Shown here: piece by piece, positions 6,326-14,828 of the stretch | Position numbering within the stretch: position 1 is the first letter of the stretch | How the letters are laid out: every line of letters begins with the position of its first letter | Origin: Darwinibacter acetoxidans_A | Lineage (GTDB): Bacteria; Bacillota; Limnochordia; Darwinibacteriales; Darwinibacteriaceae | Direction: 5' to 3' | Assembly (NCBI GenBank): GCA_041936745.1 | Contig: JBHGWS010000118.1 | Location: 1-27,971, forward strand | Length of the DNA: 27,971 nucleotides | Position numbers and translations under genes: made by a program | Notes under the pieces: generated by a model | Seen by the model: only the letters and a program-made list of their open reading frames with translations | What the model was told of the DNA's origin: nothing | The model's database searches: none

Positions 6326-6719
6326 AGGGGGCTGCCAAAGGTACCTTAACCAAATGGGAGACGCAGCTGCAGTCGGAAGCCCCAAAGCCGGGAACGGGAA
6401 AATAACTTGCAGGAAGCTGCAAAAGCCCTGCAGCCAGCTGACACTCCGCCTCTTTCGGCCGGCCTAAATGGGCCACTTCTCCTAAATAGCGGGCGTGGGC
6501 CCGCAGATAGTCGATATGCCAGTGCAGGTTTTTTTCTATGCCCCGGTGCCTGGCGAGGCGGGCGGCCAAATTTCTTTGGGCGCTGCCGCAGTAGGCATAA
6601 ACTCCCCGTTCAAATAAAAAAGTGCCTAACCTGCCCACAGTAATACGGCTCGGATGCGGCAGATAAAGCCAAAGAACATACACCCCCTTATCTGCAGCGC
6701 TGCTTTTTTGCAAGCCCAT
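6297..6719 (-). CDS. GIY-YIG-type (DUF123) nuclease-like protein
   Basis: A 140-residue protein of the DUF123 branch of the GIY-YIG fold, sometimes found fused to endonuclease III. Visible marks are K-G-V-Y-V-L at 11-16 and G-R-L-G-T-F-L-F-E-R-G-V-Y-A-Y-C-G-S-A at 29-47 (the YIG equivalent is Y-C-G), with Arg54 and Arg57 following. Then come L-H-W-H-I-D-Y-L at 65-72 and a C-terminal Cys-containing G-F-G-A-S-D-C-S-C segment. A DNA-processing role is inferred from the fold only. The ATG has a rather distant GGGGG about 14 bases upstream; the TTG at codon 3 is an alternative. The last 15 residues or so extend past the usual family end and overlap the convergent small gene. Confidence 0.85.
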   Translation of the reverse strand: MGLQKSSAADKGVYVLWLYLPHPSRITVGRLGTFLFERGVYAYCGSAQRNLAARLARHRGIEKNLHWHIDYLRAHARYLGEVAHLGRPKEAECQLAAGLLQLPASYFPVPGFGASDCSCVSHLVKVPLAAPFNCIFWRRG

Positions 6720-6823
6720 TTTTAGAAATTAACCCCCTTGCTGACTAATTAGTTCTATATTATGCAGGGTTTTCCTTTGCTTAACGAGAAATAATAGGCC
6801 AAAACGCAAAAGGAGGGAAATGA

Positions 6824-7876
6824 ATGGATGTAAAACAAATTTTCCAAAAGCTCAGTGAAACGCCCGGCGTTTCCGGCTCTGAAAAAGCGGTGGCAGCTGC
6901 CATTCGGCAGGGATGCCCCTGGGCGGATGAAATCCGCACCGACAAACTGGGAAACTTAATCATGCTGAAAGAAGGCCGTGGGAAACAGCGGCCTAAAATT
7001 ATGCTGGCAGCCCACATGGACGAAATCGGCCTAATCATCACCAAGATCGAAAAAGAGGGTTTTCTCAGGTTCAGTACAGTGGGCGGTTTTGATCAAAGGG
7101 TCCTGTTAGGCCAAGAAGTCATAGTCCACGGCAGCCGGGATCTTTACGGCATCATCGGCGCCAAACCCCCCCACGTCCAGGCACGGGGAGAACAAAGCAA
7201 AGCCGTTAAAATGGAGGAGCTCTTTATCGATATCGGCTATGACAGCGAAGAGGAAGCCGCAAAACACGTCCGCATCGGCGATTTAGTTACCATGAAACAA
7301 GAGGTTGCCGCGCTGCAGGGATCTTTCCTCGCCGGTAAGGCTTTTGATGATCGAGCGGGGGTAGCCGCTATTTTAGAATGTTTTAAAGTATTAAGTGCCG
7401 TGGAACATCAAGCAGATGTTTACGGTGTAGCCACCGTGCAAGAAGAAGTAGGCTTGCGGGGCGCCATTACCAGTACTTACGGCATTGTGCCTGATCTGGG
7501 CATTGCCATCGATGTGGGCTTTGGTGATTCACCGGGCTTAAGAGAAAGCCAAACCATCAAACTCGGCCAGGGCCCGGGAATTGCCATCGGCCCTCACGTC
7601 CACCCTAAAATCCACCAGCGGATGGTGGAAACGGCAAAAGAATGGAATATAAAATATTCTCTTGATCCTTCACCTCACCCCGGCGGTACGGATGCTTATG
7701 CCATCCAGGTGAGCAGGGCCGGCGTGGCAACGATACTTCTTTCTATCCCCTTACGCTACATGCATACGCCCATTGAAACCTTGGATTATGAAGATGTCAA
7801 GCGTACAGGCAGATTGATGGCCATGTTTATTGCCGGCTTAGATAAAGAATTTGTGGAGGGATTGACGTGCTTCTAA
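6824..7876 (+). CDS. M42 family metallo-aminopeptidase (first of three)
   Basis: A 350-residue M42 peptidase (glutamyl aminopeptidase/TET/YsdC/FrvX type). Likely metal ligands and catalytic residues are His64 (A-A-H-M-D-E), Asp175 (F-D-D-R), Glu207 and Glu208 (V-Q-E-E-V-G), Asp230 (A-I-D-V) and His314 (Y-M-H-T-P); the G-G-T-D-A motif is at 287-291. Family members form large tetrahedral dodecamers that trim peptides in the cytoplasm. ATG 6824 has AGGAGG seven bases upstream. It heads a three-gene run of M42 paralogues with overlapping ends. The upstream spacer holds a perfect ACTAATTAGT palindrome at 6744-6753, of unknown meaning. Confidence 0.95.
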   Translation: MDVKQIFQKLSETPGVSGSEKAVAAAIRQGCPWADEIRTDKLGNLIMLKEGRGKQRPKIMLAAHMDEIGLIITKIEKEGFLRFSTVGGFDQRVLLGQEVIVHGSRDLYGIIGAKPPHVQARGEQSKAVKMEELFIDIGYDSEEEAAKHVRIGDLVTMKQEVAALQGSFLAGKAFDDRAGVAAILECFKVLSAVEHQADVYGVATVQEEVGLRGAITSTYGIVPDLGIAIDVGFGDSPGLRESQTIKLGQGPGIAIGPHVHPKIHQRMVETAKEWNIKYSLDPSPHPGGTDAYAIQVSRAGVATILLSIPLRYMHTPIETLDYEDVKRTGRLMAMFIAGLDKEFVEGLTCF

Positions 7877-8889
7877 AAAAACTGACGGAAGCGTGCGGCG
7901 CACCCGGCCAAGAAGGAGAAGTCCGCGATTTAATCCGAGCCGAAGTTACGCCTCACGCCGCTGAAGTGAAAACAGATGCTTTGGGAAATTTATTCGCCAT
8001 AAAAAACCCCCAGGCGCCCGGCCCTAAAGTTATGCTGGCCGCCCACATGGATGAAGTAGCTTTGATGATCTTGGCGGTTGATAGCAGCGGTTATCTGGAA
8101 TTTAGGCCCATCGGCGGCGTTGATCCCCGGGTTTTGGTTGCCAAAACCGTTGTCATCGGCGAAAAAAAGATACCGGGGGTAATCGGGGCCAAGCCCATCC
8201 ACCTGCAGCAGCCCAAAGAGCGGGAGAGGGCCTTTACTCTGCAGGAGCTGCGGATTGATATTGGGGCAAGCAGCAAGGAACAGGCGGAAGGTTTGGTCAA
8301 TCTCGGCGATATAGCTTATTTCACCACAGAATACGAAGAATTCGGTGCCAATAAAGTGAAGGCAAAGGCCTTGGATGACAGGGTTGGCTGCGCAGCGGCC
8401 ATTAAACTTTTCCAAGAAGATGTCTCCTTTCCCTTGATTGCCGCTTTCACCGTGCAGGAAGAGGTAGGCTTAAGAGGGGCGGGTGTTGCCGCTTATCAAG
8501 TTGAACCGGATTTAGCCTTTATTTTAGAAGGGACAACCGCCTCTGACGTCCCCGGGACAGACGAGCACAAACACGCCACTTCAGTTGGGAGAGGGCCTGC
8601 CATAACCGTGATGGACAGAACGGTGATCCCCCATCCTCCTTTGGTGCAGGAGCTGTTTGCTTTAGCAGAGGAAAAAAATATACCGGTGCAGGTACGCCGG
8701 GCCACAACAGGGGGTACGGATGCGGGGCAGATTCAGTTGGCGAAAGAAGGCGCCAAAGTGGCAGTGATCGCTGTACCCTGCCGCTACATCCACTCCGCCG
8801 TATCCGTGATGAGCAAAGACGACTTTGCAGGCGTTTATGAATTGGTGAAAAACTATTTACAGCGTCTCCAAGAAAAGGAGGATAACTAA
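7867..8889 (+). CDS. M42 family metallo-aminopeptidase (second of three)
   Basis: A 340-residue M42 paralogue. Likely catalytic residues are His60 (A-A-H-M-D-E), Asp170 (L-D-D-R), Glu198 and Glu199 (V-Q-E-E-V-G) and His309 (Y-I-H-S). The fourth metal ligand position is Glu221 (F-I-L-E-G-T-T-A), where the neighbouring paralogues have Asp. The G-G-T-D-A motif is kept. The start is GTG 7867, inside the end of the first gene, with GGAGGG six bases upstream, so translation is coupled. The Asp-to-Glu change marks it as a distinct subtype and may alter specificity; that is inference. The stop overlaps the next start (TAATG). Confidence 0.95.
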   Translation: MLLKKLTEACGAPGQEGEVRDLIRAEVTPHAAEVKTDALGNLFAIKNPQAPGPKVMLAAHMDEVALMILAVDSSGYLEFRPIGGVDPRVLVAKTVVIGEKKIPGVIGAKPIHLQQPKERERAFTLQELRIDIGASSKEQAEGLVNLGDIAYFTTEYEEFGANKVKAKALDDRVGCAAAIKLFQEDVSFPLIAAFTVQEEVGLRGAGVAAYQVEPDLAFILEGTTASDVPGTDEHKHATSVGRGPAITVMDRTVIPHPPLVQELFALAEEKNIPVQVRRATTGGTDAGQIQLAKEGAKVAVIAVPCRYIHSAVSVMSKDDFAGVYELVKNYLQRLQEKEDN

Positions 8890-9887
8890 TGAAACAAATC
8901 ATTAAACAGCTGACGGAGGCCTTTGGCCCTTCCGGTTTTGAAAGCGAAGTCACAGAGCTGATCAAAAGCATGGTGCAGGAGCATGCCGATGAAATAAGAA
9001 CCGACGTCTTAGGCAATTTGATAGCCGTTAAAAAAGGAGCCGCTGCCGGCAAGAAGATTATGTTTGCGGCTCATACGGACGAAATCGGCATCGTCGTTAC
9101 TCATATTGATGAAGACGGCTTTCTCCGTTTCGCCAATGTGGGCGGCGTAGGCGTGGCCACTTTAGTTGGCAACAGAGTCCGCTTTAAAAACGGCGCCATC
9201 GGTGTAATCTACCGGGAAAAAGGCGATTGGAAAGAACTCACTTTAGATAAATTATATGTCGATATTGGGGCAAAAAATAAAGAAGAAGCAGCGGAAAAAG
9301 TGAAAGTTGGCGAATTTGCCATCTTTCACAGGGAGTTTACCGATTTAGGCGATCGCTTAGTTGCCAAAAGCATGGATGACCGCATCGGCTGTGCTGTTTT
9401 GATCGAAGCTCTGAAAAGAACAGAAAAACCCAAAAACACCCTTTATTTCGTTTTCACCGTGCAGGAAGAAGTGGGCTTAAGAGGTGCCCGCACCGCAGCT
9501 TACGGCTTAGAGCCCGATTTGGGCATCGCCCTCGATGTCACATTAACGGGCGATATGCCCAAGGCACAGCGCATGGCCGTTTCTTTAGGCAAAGGTGCAG
9601 CCATTAAAGTTAAGGACTCTTCTTTAATCACACATCCCAAGGTCAAAGATCTGCTGGTCGATTTAGCGGAAACGGCGGAAATTCCCTATCAGTTGGAAGT
9701 TTTAGAACGAGGCGGCACTGATGCGGGGGCAATCCATGTCAGCCGTGCCGGGGTACCTTCCGGTGCCATTTCCATACCGACCCGCTACGTCCATTCGCCC
9801 TCTGAAATGGTCGATCTGGCAGATGTGGAGGCCTGCGTGAAATTAGTGGCGGCTTTAGGCGATTGGGACATTTCCCGGCTGTTTTAA
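8889..9887 (+). CDS. M42 family metallo-aminopeptidase (third of three)
   Basis: A 332-residue M42 paralogue with His62 (A-A-H-T-D-E), Asp163 (M-D-D-R), Glu193 and Glu194 (V-Q-E-E-V-G), Asp216 (A-L-D-V) and His302 (Y-V-H-S). G-G-T-D-A-G lies at 275-280. All expected metal ligands and the general base are present. Its ATG overlaps the stop of the second gene by one base, and AAGGAGG lies upstream. It ends the operon, with a strong terminator seven bases after the stop. Together the three could form separate homo-oligomers or a mixed peptidase complex, as reported for archaeal TET enzymes; which applies here is unknown. Confidence 0.95.
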   Translation: MKQIIKQLTEAFGPSGFESEVTELIKSMVQEHADEIRTDVLGNLIAVKKGAAAGKKIMFAAHTDEIGIVVTHIDEDGFLRFANVGGVGVATLVGNRVRFKNGAIGVIYREKGDWKELTLDKLYVDIGAKNKEEAAEKVKVGEFAIFHREFTDLGDRLVAKSMDDRIGCAVLIEALKRTEKPKNTLYFVFTVQEEVGLRGARTAAYGLEPDLGIALDVTLTGDMPKAQRMAVSLGKGAAIKVKDSSLITHPKVKDLLVDLAETAEIPYQLEVLERGGTDAGAIHVSRAGVPSGAISIPTRYVHSPSEMVDLADVEACVKLVAALGDWDISRLF

Positions 9888-9893
9888 AAGACC

Positions 9894-9920
9894 AAAGGCG
9901 CCTGCTTCGGCGCCTTTTTT
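9894..9920 (+). terminator. Intrinsic terminator of the M42 operon
   Basis: Perfect nine-base arms AAAGGCGCC and GGCGCCTTT with a six-base loop, followed by more T. A second GC-rich hairpin (GGCCGCCC/GGGCGGCC with a following T-rich tract, about 9958-9988) lies shortly downstream and may be a back-up terminator for the same strand. Confidence 0.85.
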
Positions 9921-9924
9921 GATA

Positions 9925-10074
9925 TTATGTTTTTAAACCGACTGCTTCTTCGAAACGGGCCGCCCTCTTTGGGCGGCCTTCTTTTTTCTCTTTTCTCAAA
10001 TGTTTTAAGGCCCTCTCCCGCTTGGCTTCAGCCATTAGATCTTCGTATTTTGCAAAACCCAGATAAATTTGCAC
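9925..10074 (-). CDS. Hypothetical small basic protein (49 aa)
   Basis: A 49-residue, highly charged basic peptide starting at GTG 10074, with AGGAGGGG about six bases upstream. The start begins M-Q-I-Y-L-G-F-A-K-Y-E-D; the rest is rich in Lys, Arg and Glu and probably helical. I do not recognise a family. The strong ribosome binding site favours a real gene. Against it, the 3' third is made of a terminator-like hairpin whose T-tract serves the opposite strand. An in-frame ATG at 10107 upstream has no ribosome binding site. Confidence 0.45.
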   Translation of the reverse strand: MQIYLGFAKYEDLMAEAKRERALKHLRKEKKEGRPKRAARFEEAVGLKT

Positions 10075-10203
10075 TGCAGCCCCTCCTTTTTTCTTCAGCT
10101 TAAGCATAACGTCTTCTCAAGGGGTTTTTAACTATCTTAAGGAGGGATTTTTCATCCAACCGCAGGCTGATTAAACTTGGGGCCAAATAGGTAGGGCAGG
10201 GCC

Positions 10204-10914
10204 TTAAAGCATGCCCAGTACCCTTTCGGGCTCATTGGTAATAACGCTGTCAACCTTGGCTGCAAGCATGCGTTCCACGTCTTTGGGATCATCGATTGTA
10301 AAAGGATTGACCATCATGCCGTTTTTTTGGGACTCCGCTACTATATCGGGAACAATTGTCTGATAAAAAGGATGCAAGGCGGTAGCGCCGAGGCTTTGCG
10401 CATAAACCCAGGGATTAAAAAGGCCGGCCATGTACAGGACACCTGTCTTAATCTCCGGCGCCGCCTCCTTTGCATACGCCAGGGCGTAGTGGTTAAAGGA
10501 AGAAATGATCGTCCTTTCCTGGAGTCCGCATCCTTCTAAAAGAGCCACAACTTTTTCAACCAAGCCTTCAAAACCGAGGGCAACTTTCAGTTCAACATTT
10601 AAAATTACATCTTCGCCGCGAATAAGCTCGCAAACCTCGCCCAAGGTCGGCAGGCGCTCGTTTTTAAATTTGGGATCAAACCACGAGCCCGCATCAAGTT
10701 TTTTTAGTTCCGCCAAAGTGTGAGCTTGGACACTGCCACTGCCGTTCGTTGTCCTATCCAAGGTATGATCGTGGATAATGACAATTTCATCGTCTTTTGT
10801 CAGCTGCACGTCTAACTCTAAACCATGGCAGCCCACATCCAAAGCCAGCTCAAAAGCTGCCAAAGTATTCTCGGGGGCTTTGGCAGAATACCCCCTGTGC
10901 GCTATTACTAACAT
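10204..10914 (-). CDS. Glycerophosphodiester phosphodiesterase
   Basis: A 236-residue GDPD-family enzyme that hydrolyses glycerophosphodiesters to glycerol 3-phosphate and an alcohol. The N-terminal M-L-V-I-A-H-R-G-Y (His6, Arg7), P-E-N-T (Glu15), E-L-D-V (Glu33, Asp35) and I-I-H-D-H (His48) form the active site and metal site. N-V-E-L-K carries the later catalytic Glu and Lys. No signal peptide is visible, so it should be cytoplasmic. ATG 10914 is chosen because AAGGGG lies seven bases upstream and the family starts here; a TTG at 10938 overlapping dapF is possible. It is the last gene of the aminotransferase-dapF-GDPD run. Confidence 0.93.
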   Translation of the reverse strand: MLVIAHRGYSAKAPENTLAAFELALDVGCHGLELDVQLTKDDEIVIIHDHTLDRTTNGSGSVQAHTLAELKKLDAGSWFDPKFKNERLPTLGEVCELIRGEDVILNVELKVALGFEGLVEKVVALLEGCGLQERTIISSFNHYALAYAKEAAPEIKTGVLYMAGLFNPWVYAQSLGATALHPFYQTIVPDIVAESQKNGMMVNPFTIDDPKDVERMLAAKVDSVITNEPERVLGML

Positions 10915-10934
10915 TTCAGCACCCCTTCCGAATT

Positions 10935-11723
10935 TCAAATCTCAATTTCTCCCGCGTAAACAAATTCTGCAGGACCACTCATTAAAACTCTATTGGCTTG
11001 ATTCCATTCAATGAATAAATCCCCGCCGGGCAGGCTTACCTTGGCTGAACGTTCCGTTAAACCCAGTTTTGCCGCAACTACCAAAGCAGCGCAGGCGCCT
11101 GTCCCACAGGCCAACGTCGGCCCTGCCCCCCGTTCCCAAACCTTAACCTGCAGCTGATGGGGCCCTTTTACTTTGACAAATTCAATATTAGCTTGCTTGG
11201 GCCAAATTTCGTGATTTTCCAAAAGCGGGCCCCAAGCAGCTATGTCAAGCCCGTCTAAGTCGTCCGGAAACGTAACGCCGTGCGGGTTGCCCAGGGAAAT
11301 AGGGTAAACTGTCCAAGATTTACCGCCCGCTTCAAGTTCCGCCGCCTTTCCCTGCCCGAAAGTAAAATCAGGCTCGCCCATATCCACAACATACTGATCC
11401 CCTGCAATTTTAATTTCCTTAATGCCGCCAATTGTCCCAATGCTCAGCCGCGGCCCCGCAGCCAGATCGTGTTTTACAAGATAAGCGGCCAGGCAGCGGA
11501 TGGCATTCCCGCACATTTCCGCTTCACTGCCGTCTGGGTTAAAAATACGCATGGTGTAAAGAGCAGGCCCGCCTGTAATTAAAACCAAGCCATCCGCGCC
11601 GATCCCGAAGTTGCGGTGGCAGAGGCGCTTGGCCAGCTCGCCGCCTTGCGGCAGCAGCTTTTCTTTGCAATCCCGCAGAAAGATAAAATCGTTTCCCAGC
11701 CCATGATATTTTTCAAATCGCAT
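10935..11723 (-). CDS. dapF: Diaminopimelate epimerase
   Basis: A 262-residue DapF that converts LL- to meso-diaminopimelate for lysine and peptidoglycan synthesis. The N-terminus M-R-F-E-K-Y-H-G-L-G-N-D-F is diagnostic. The two catalytic cysteines are Cys71 (E-M-C-G-N-A-I-R-C) and Cys206 (L-A-C-G-T-G-A-C). Length is slightly below the usual 270-280. The ATG has AAAGGGGGG upstream. It lies 17 bases after a DegT-family aminotransferase, suggesting one transcript, although a direct pathway link to that enzyme is not shown. Confidence 0.97.
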   Translation of the reverse strand: MRFEKYHGLGNDFIFLRDCKEKLLPQGGELAKRLCHRNFGIGADGLVLITGGPALYTMRIFNPDGSEAEMCGNAIRCLAAYLVKHDLAAGPRLSIGTIGGIKEIKIAGDQYVVDMGEPDFTFGQGKAAELEAGGKSWTVYPISLGNPHGVTFPDDLDGLDIAAWGPLLENHEIWPKQANIEFVKVKGPHQLQVKVWERGAGPTLACGTGACAALVVAAKLGLTERSAKVSLPGGDLFIEWNQANRVLMSGPAEFVYAGEIEI

Positions 11724-11740
11724 AGTTTAACCCCCCTTTC

Positions 11741-13003
11741 TTAAAGGAGATGTGCCGCTACTTTGCGGACGGCGGTTACAATGTCCGCTAAATCTTGATC
11801 CTCAACCAAATGGCTGAGGTGGATTTGTACCGCCCGGCCCAGAAGTTCCAAAGTTTTTGGACAGGTTTCCTTAGAGTACTCAACGTCCCCTTCATACAAA
11901 GGCGAGTCCCAAGGCAGGCTGCCGCCCCACGGGTCCTGTTTTGCCAATAAGAACTCCCAGTTAGCATAGACGTGTTGGTCGTTTGCTTTGTGATCATAAA
12001 CCTGCTGTGCGGGGATGCCTTCTGCCGTCAAAGCCGCCGCCGTTTGGCGGGCCAAAGCCTCGTTTGCAACATAGAAAATTAAACTGACGCCCAAATCCCT
12101 TTCGGTGCCAAAGACGGGCGACAATTCGATTTTAGATTCATTCTTTAGCTCACAGATCAACTTTCGCTTCTTGTCTTTAGTTCTGCCCAGCATAACCGGC
12201 ATCTTGGCGATTTGGCCCAAGGATAAAGCGGCCTGCAGCTCAGTTAAGCGGTAGTTTTGGCCGGGAAAAGCGGGGATTTTTCTTTCAATGAACCTGAATT
12301 GATAACCCGCGCCGTCATGGTACAGCACCGCCCGCTGCCACATAATTTCTGAATCGGTAACCAGCATGCCCCCTTCGCCCGACGTAATTATTTTCGACTG
12401 CTGCAGGCTAAAACAGCCCAATTCGCCGATGGAGCCCAAAGGCTTTCCTTTATAAGTACCGCCGTTGGACTGTGCCGCATCTTCAATCACGGTTAGGTTG
12501 TGTTTTTTGGCGACTGCCATGATCTCGGTCATAGCGGCGGAAATTCCCCGCATATGGACAACTATTACGGCCTTAGTCCTTTTAGTTATCTTTTTCTCTA
12601 AATCGGCCGGGTCCATGGTCAACGTGTCATCTATTTCCACAAGTACCGGCACAGCGCCAACTATCGCCGCTGCCGCGGCTGTCGCCACCCAAGTGTAAGC
12701 AGGCATAACAACTTCATCCCCGGGCCCCACGCCCGCGGCAATCAAGGCACAGATTAAAGCGGATGTCCCCGAGTTGACCGCCAGAGCATAATCAACCCCC
12801 AAAAACTCTTTGTATTCGTTTTCTAGTTTACCTACCTCCGAATCTTCCAGCCCGGAAGGAAGATAGCGAAAGATGCGCTTTTTTGCCAGGACTTGCAAAA
12901 CCCGATCTTTCTCTTCCCGGCCTAATTCCTCGCCGCCAATAAACCTGAATTCCCACGGTTTGGTTCTTACGGGAGTCCCGCCGTAAAGAGCAAGCTTATT
13001 CAT
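11741..13003 (-). CDS. DegT/DnrJ/EryC1/StrS-family PLP aminotransferase
   Basis: A 420-residue fold-type I PLP enzyme. N-S-G-T-S-A-L-I at 77-84 binds the cofactor phosphate, V-I-E-D-A-A-Q at 172-178 holds the Asp that contacts the pyridine nitrogen, and S-L-Q-Q-S-K-I-I-T-S-G-E-G-G at 199-212 contains the Schiff-base Lys204. Family members usually aminate keto sugars, and some act on other ketones or aldehydes. No sugar-biosynthesis genes lie nearby, so the substrate is unknown; co-transcription with dapF is only suggestive. ATG 13003 has AAGGAGG upstream. Confidence 0.92.
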   Translation of the reverse strand: MNKLALYGGTPVRTKPWEFRFIGGEELGREEKDRVLQVLAKKRIFRYLPSGLEDSEVGKLENEYKEFLGVDYALAVNSGTSALICALIAAGVGPGDEVVMPAYTWVATAAAAAIVGAVPVLVEIDDTLTMDPADLEKKITKRTKAVIVVHMRGISAAMTEIMAVAKKHNLTVIEDAAQSNGGTYKGKPLGSIGELGCFSLQQSKIITSGEGGMLVTDSEIMWQRAVLYHDGAGYQFRFIERKIPAFPGQNYRLTELQAALSLGQIAKMPVMLGRTKDKKRKLICELKNESKIELSPVFGTERDLGVSLIFYVANEALARQTAAALTAEGIPAQQVYDHKANDQHVYANWEFLLAKQDPWGGSLPWDSPLYEGDVEYSKETCPKTLELLGRAVQIHLSHLVEDQDLADIVTAVRKVAAHLL

Positions 13004-13196
13004 TATCCATTTCCTCCTTAATAATCTGAGTTTACAGCCGGGCGGACCCTCCGTTTAGTTTTCTGGATCTGTCCGAAAAGTCCTTTTCACTCCGATTCAT
13101 TTCAGCTGACAGCTGGCAATCAGACACCCTAAGCAGGACTTTCCGCTGCAGGGCTGGAAATAATTAAAGAAGCTAAAAATGAAAGGGGCCTGCAAT

Positions 13197-13622
13197 TTGG
13201 CTGTAATGGTTAAAGAGCTGACCGGCTTGGAAATTGCGGAAGCGGGCGAAATTAGAGTTAAAGTCTTTGTGGAAGAACAAGGTGTCCCCCTCGCCGAAGA
13301 ATTCGATGAGCAGGATAGAACAGCCCGACACTTTGGTATCTTTAAAGCTGAAAAAATGGTAGGCACTGCGAGATTGATAGCCAACAACGACACGGCCGTC
13401 ATCGGCCGGATCGCGCTTTTAAAAGAAGCCAGAAAACAGGGCTTGGGCACTATTTTACTTCAAACAATTATTGCCGAAGCAAAAAAGGGTGGCATGAAAG
13501 AAATTCTGATTGGCGCCCAGCTGCAGGCTCTCGATTTTTATAATAAACTTGGTTTTAAAGCGGAAGGAGCCGTTTTTATGGATGGTGGCATCCCCCACCA
13601 AAGCATGCGCCTTAAACTTTAG
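13197..13622 (+). CDS. GNAT-family N-acetyltransferase
   Basis: An acetyltransferase of about 141 residues. R-V-K-V-F-V-E-E-Q-G-V-P, followed by E-F-D-E-Q-D, resembles the ElaA-like subgroup. The acetyl-CoA site is visible in I-G-R-I-A-L-L-K-E-A-R-K-Q-G-L-G-T (the QGLG loop), and A-L-D-F-Y-N-K-L-G-F is the usual C-terminal motif. The acceptor is unknown. The start is uncertain: TTG 13197 has AAAGGGG eight bases upstream and is used here; an in-frame ATG at 13179 lacks a clear ribosome binding site, and ATG 13206 is a third choice. It precedes a secreted-protein gene by 18 bases on the same strand. The 190-base spacer before it, shared with the divergent aminotransferase gene, holds no other gene or riboswitch I could recognise. 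Confidence 0.9.
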   Translation: MAVMVKELTGLEIAEAGEIRVKVFVEEQGVPLAEEFDEQDRTARHFGIFKAEKMVGTARLIANNDTAVIGRIALLKEARKQGLGTILLQTIIAEAKKGGMKEILIGAQLQALDFYNKLGFKAEGAVFMDGGIPHQSMRLKL

Positions 13623-13640
13623 TACCGAGGGGGTCTTCTA

Positions 13641-14828
13641 ATGACAGAAAGTTTCAAACAAGGCCTGGTTTTCCTGGCAGTTGTACTTTTGTTCACCCTG
13701 CCCGTCGCTGCCGGCGTTAATGTTTTTTTTCACCCTGCCAGCGGGTTTTTGCGCGCCGAGGGCGAAATCACCGTTGAACCGGCAGCTCCGGTGGCCTCCT
13801 TTTCACTTTTCCCCAAGGCCCAGATCACCTCTTTATGGCTCGACGGGCTTTTGGATTATGAAATTGAACGGGGGTTAAAGAAAACTACCGTTACTTTCAA
13901 GCTGGCGGACTTAAAGGGCCCCCAGCGGCTTTCCATCTCCTACGAAGGTTTTCTCCCTTTTGAGACTGAAACGGGCTTAGTGGGCGAGGAATCTTATTGG
14001 TTTCCCAAATTTGATTTTCCCAGCGGCCCGGTGCCAATTAACCTGCGCCTGGCCGAGGGCTGGCAGTTTATTCCGGCCGGTGAATTTGAAGAGCCCGGCG
14101 AAGATGTAAAAGGTGTTTTCACCTGGCTGCCCCGCGGCTATCCGCAGTTTACGGTAGTGCCGCCGGCGGTGCCCGGCCCAACTGAACCGGCCGTGGACAA
14201 GCCTGCCCAGCAAGGGGCCCGGGGGCCGGAGTGGGAAATGCGGGAAAAAGCGGAGCTTTTTCTGCGTAAGCTTGCGGCCCGTGATGAAAAAGCAATCGAA
14301 GAGATTCTCCATCCCGAACTGCAAGAAAGAGGCTTAGCCCAGTATCTTGCGGCACTTCCCTTAGAGTTCGGTGCGCTTACAGCGGAAATTTTATCTGCGG
14401 GCGCCAAGCCCGGGGATCCTATGATAATTGTTCTGAAGACCGAAAAAGGGCCCCGCCTGCAAGCAACACTCCTCTGGCGGGAATCTAAGCTCTCTTCTTT
14501 TTCCCTGATGCCGTACCAAAGCGAAATTCCCCCGCAGGTACACAGCTCTTTAAGTGATTTTGTAAAAACCCTCGCCGCCGCGGCAGCAAAGCGGGATCGA
14601 GGCCTTTTAGAGAAACTCTGCAGCGGTGAAACGGCGGGGGCAACCGTTGATTTCCTGCTGAGCCTGCAGACAGAAAAACCTTGGCTTTTAAAGCATATTG
14701 CCCTAGAGCCCTTAACGGTCTCACTTTTAATCGAGCACTCCCCCACCACCACTTTTATTTTAAACCTGCAGCTTGTGCCGGGCGCTGATAATTGGCAGAT
14801 TAACTCCTTAGATATTGTGTTTTTCTGA
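13641..14828 (+). CDS. Secreted protein of unknown function
   Basis: A 395-residue protein I do not recognise. Residues 7-24 form a signal peptide (hydrophobic stretch ending V-A-A). Residues 28-165 look beta-rich, and the Y-E-G-F-L-P plus Y-W-F-P combination recalls the N-terminal domain of M1 peptidases, though no catalytic domain follows. Residues 172-195 are a Pro-rich linker. The rest appears to contain two related units of about 90 residues: E-L-F-L-R-K-L-A-A-R-D-E-K (about 205) and D-F-V-K-T-L-A-A-A-A-A-K-R-D (about 305), each followed by an L-E/E-I segment and an alpha-beta tail, perhaps NTF2-like. ATG 13641 has GAGGGGG upstream. Its 3' end overlaps the convergent membrane-protein gene by 21 bases. 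Confidence 0.85.
   Translation: MTESFKQGLVFLAVVLLFTLPVAAGVNVFFHPASGFLRAEGEITVEPAAPVASFSLFPKAQITSLWLDGLLDYEIERGLKKTTVTFKLADLKGPQRLSISYEGFLPFETETGLVGEESYWFPKFDFPSGPVPINLRLAEGWQFIPAGEFEEPGEDVKGVFTWLPRGYPQFTVVPPAVPGPTEPAVDKPAQQGARGPEWEMREKAELFLRKLAARDEKAIEEILHPELQERGLAQYLAALPLEFGALTAEILSAGAKPGDPMIIVLKTEKGPRLQATLLWRESKLSSFSLMPYQSEIPPQVHSSLSDFVKTLAAAAAKRDRGLLEKLCSGETAGATVDFLLSLQTEKPWLLKHIALEPLTVSLLIEHSPTTTFILNLQLVPGADNWQINSLDIVFF

Noticed and set aside
6744..6753. ACTAATTAGT palindrome as an operator of the M42 operon
   Set aside because: Ten AT-rich bases are expected by chance often enough, and I could not place a convincing promoter around it.
13004..13178. T-box or other riboswitch before the DegT-family gene
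   Set aside because: The GGAGGGTCCGCC stretch only superficially resembles a T-box antiterminator; no specifier loop or terminator structure was found.
14138..14752. Minus-strand ORF of about 200 codons
   Set aside because: Antisense to the secreted-protein gene, Ser/Arg-rich, with no ribosome binding site or family features.
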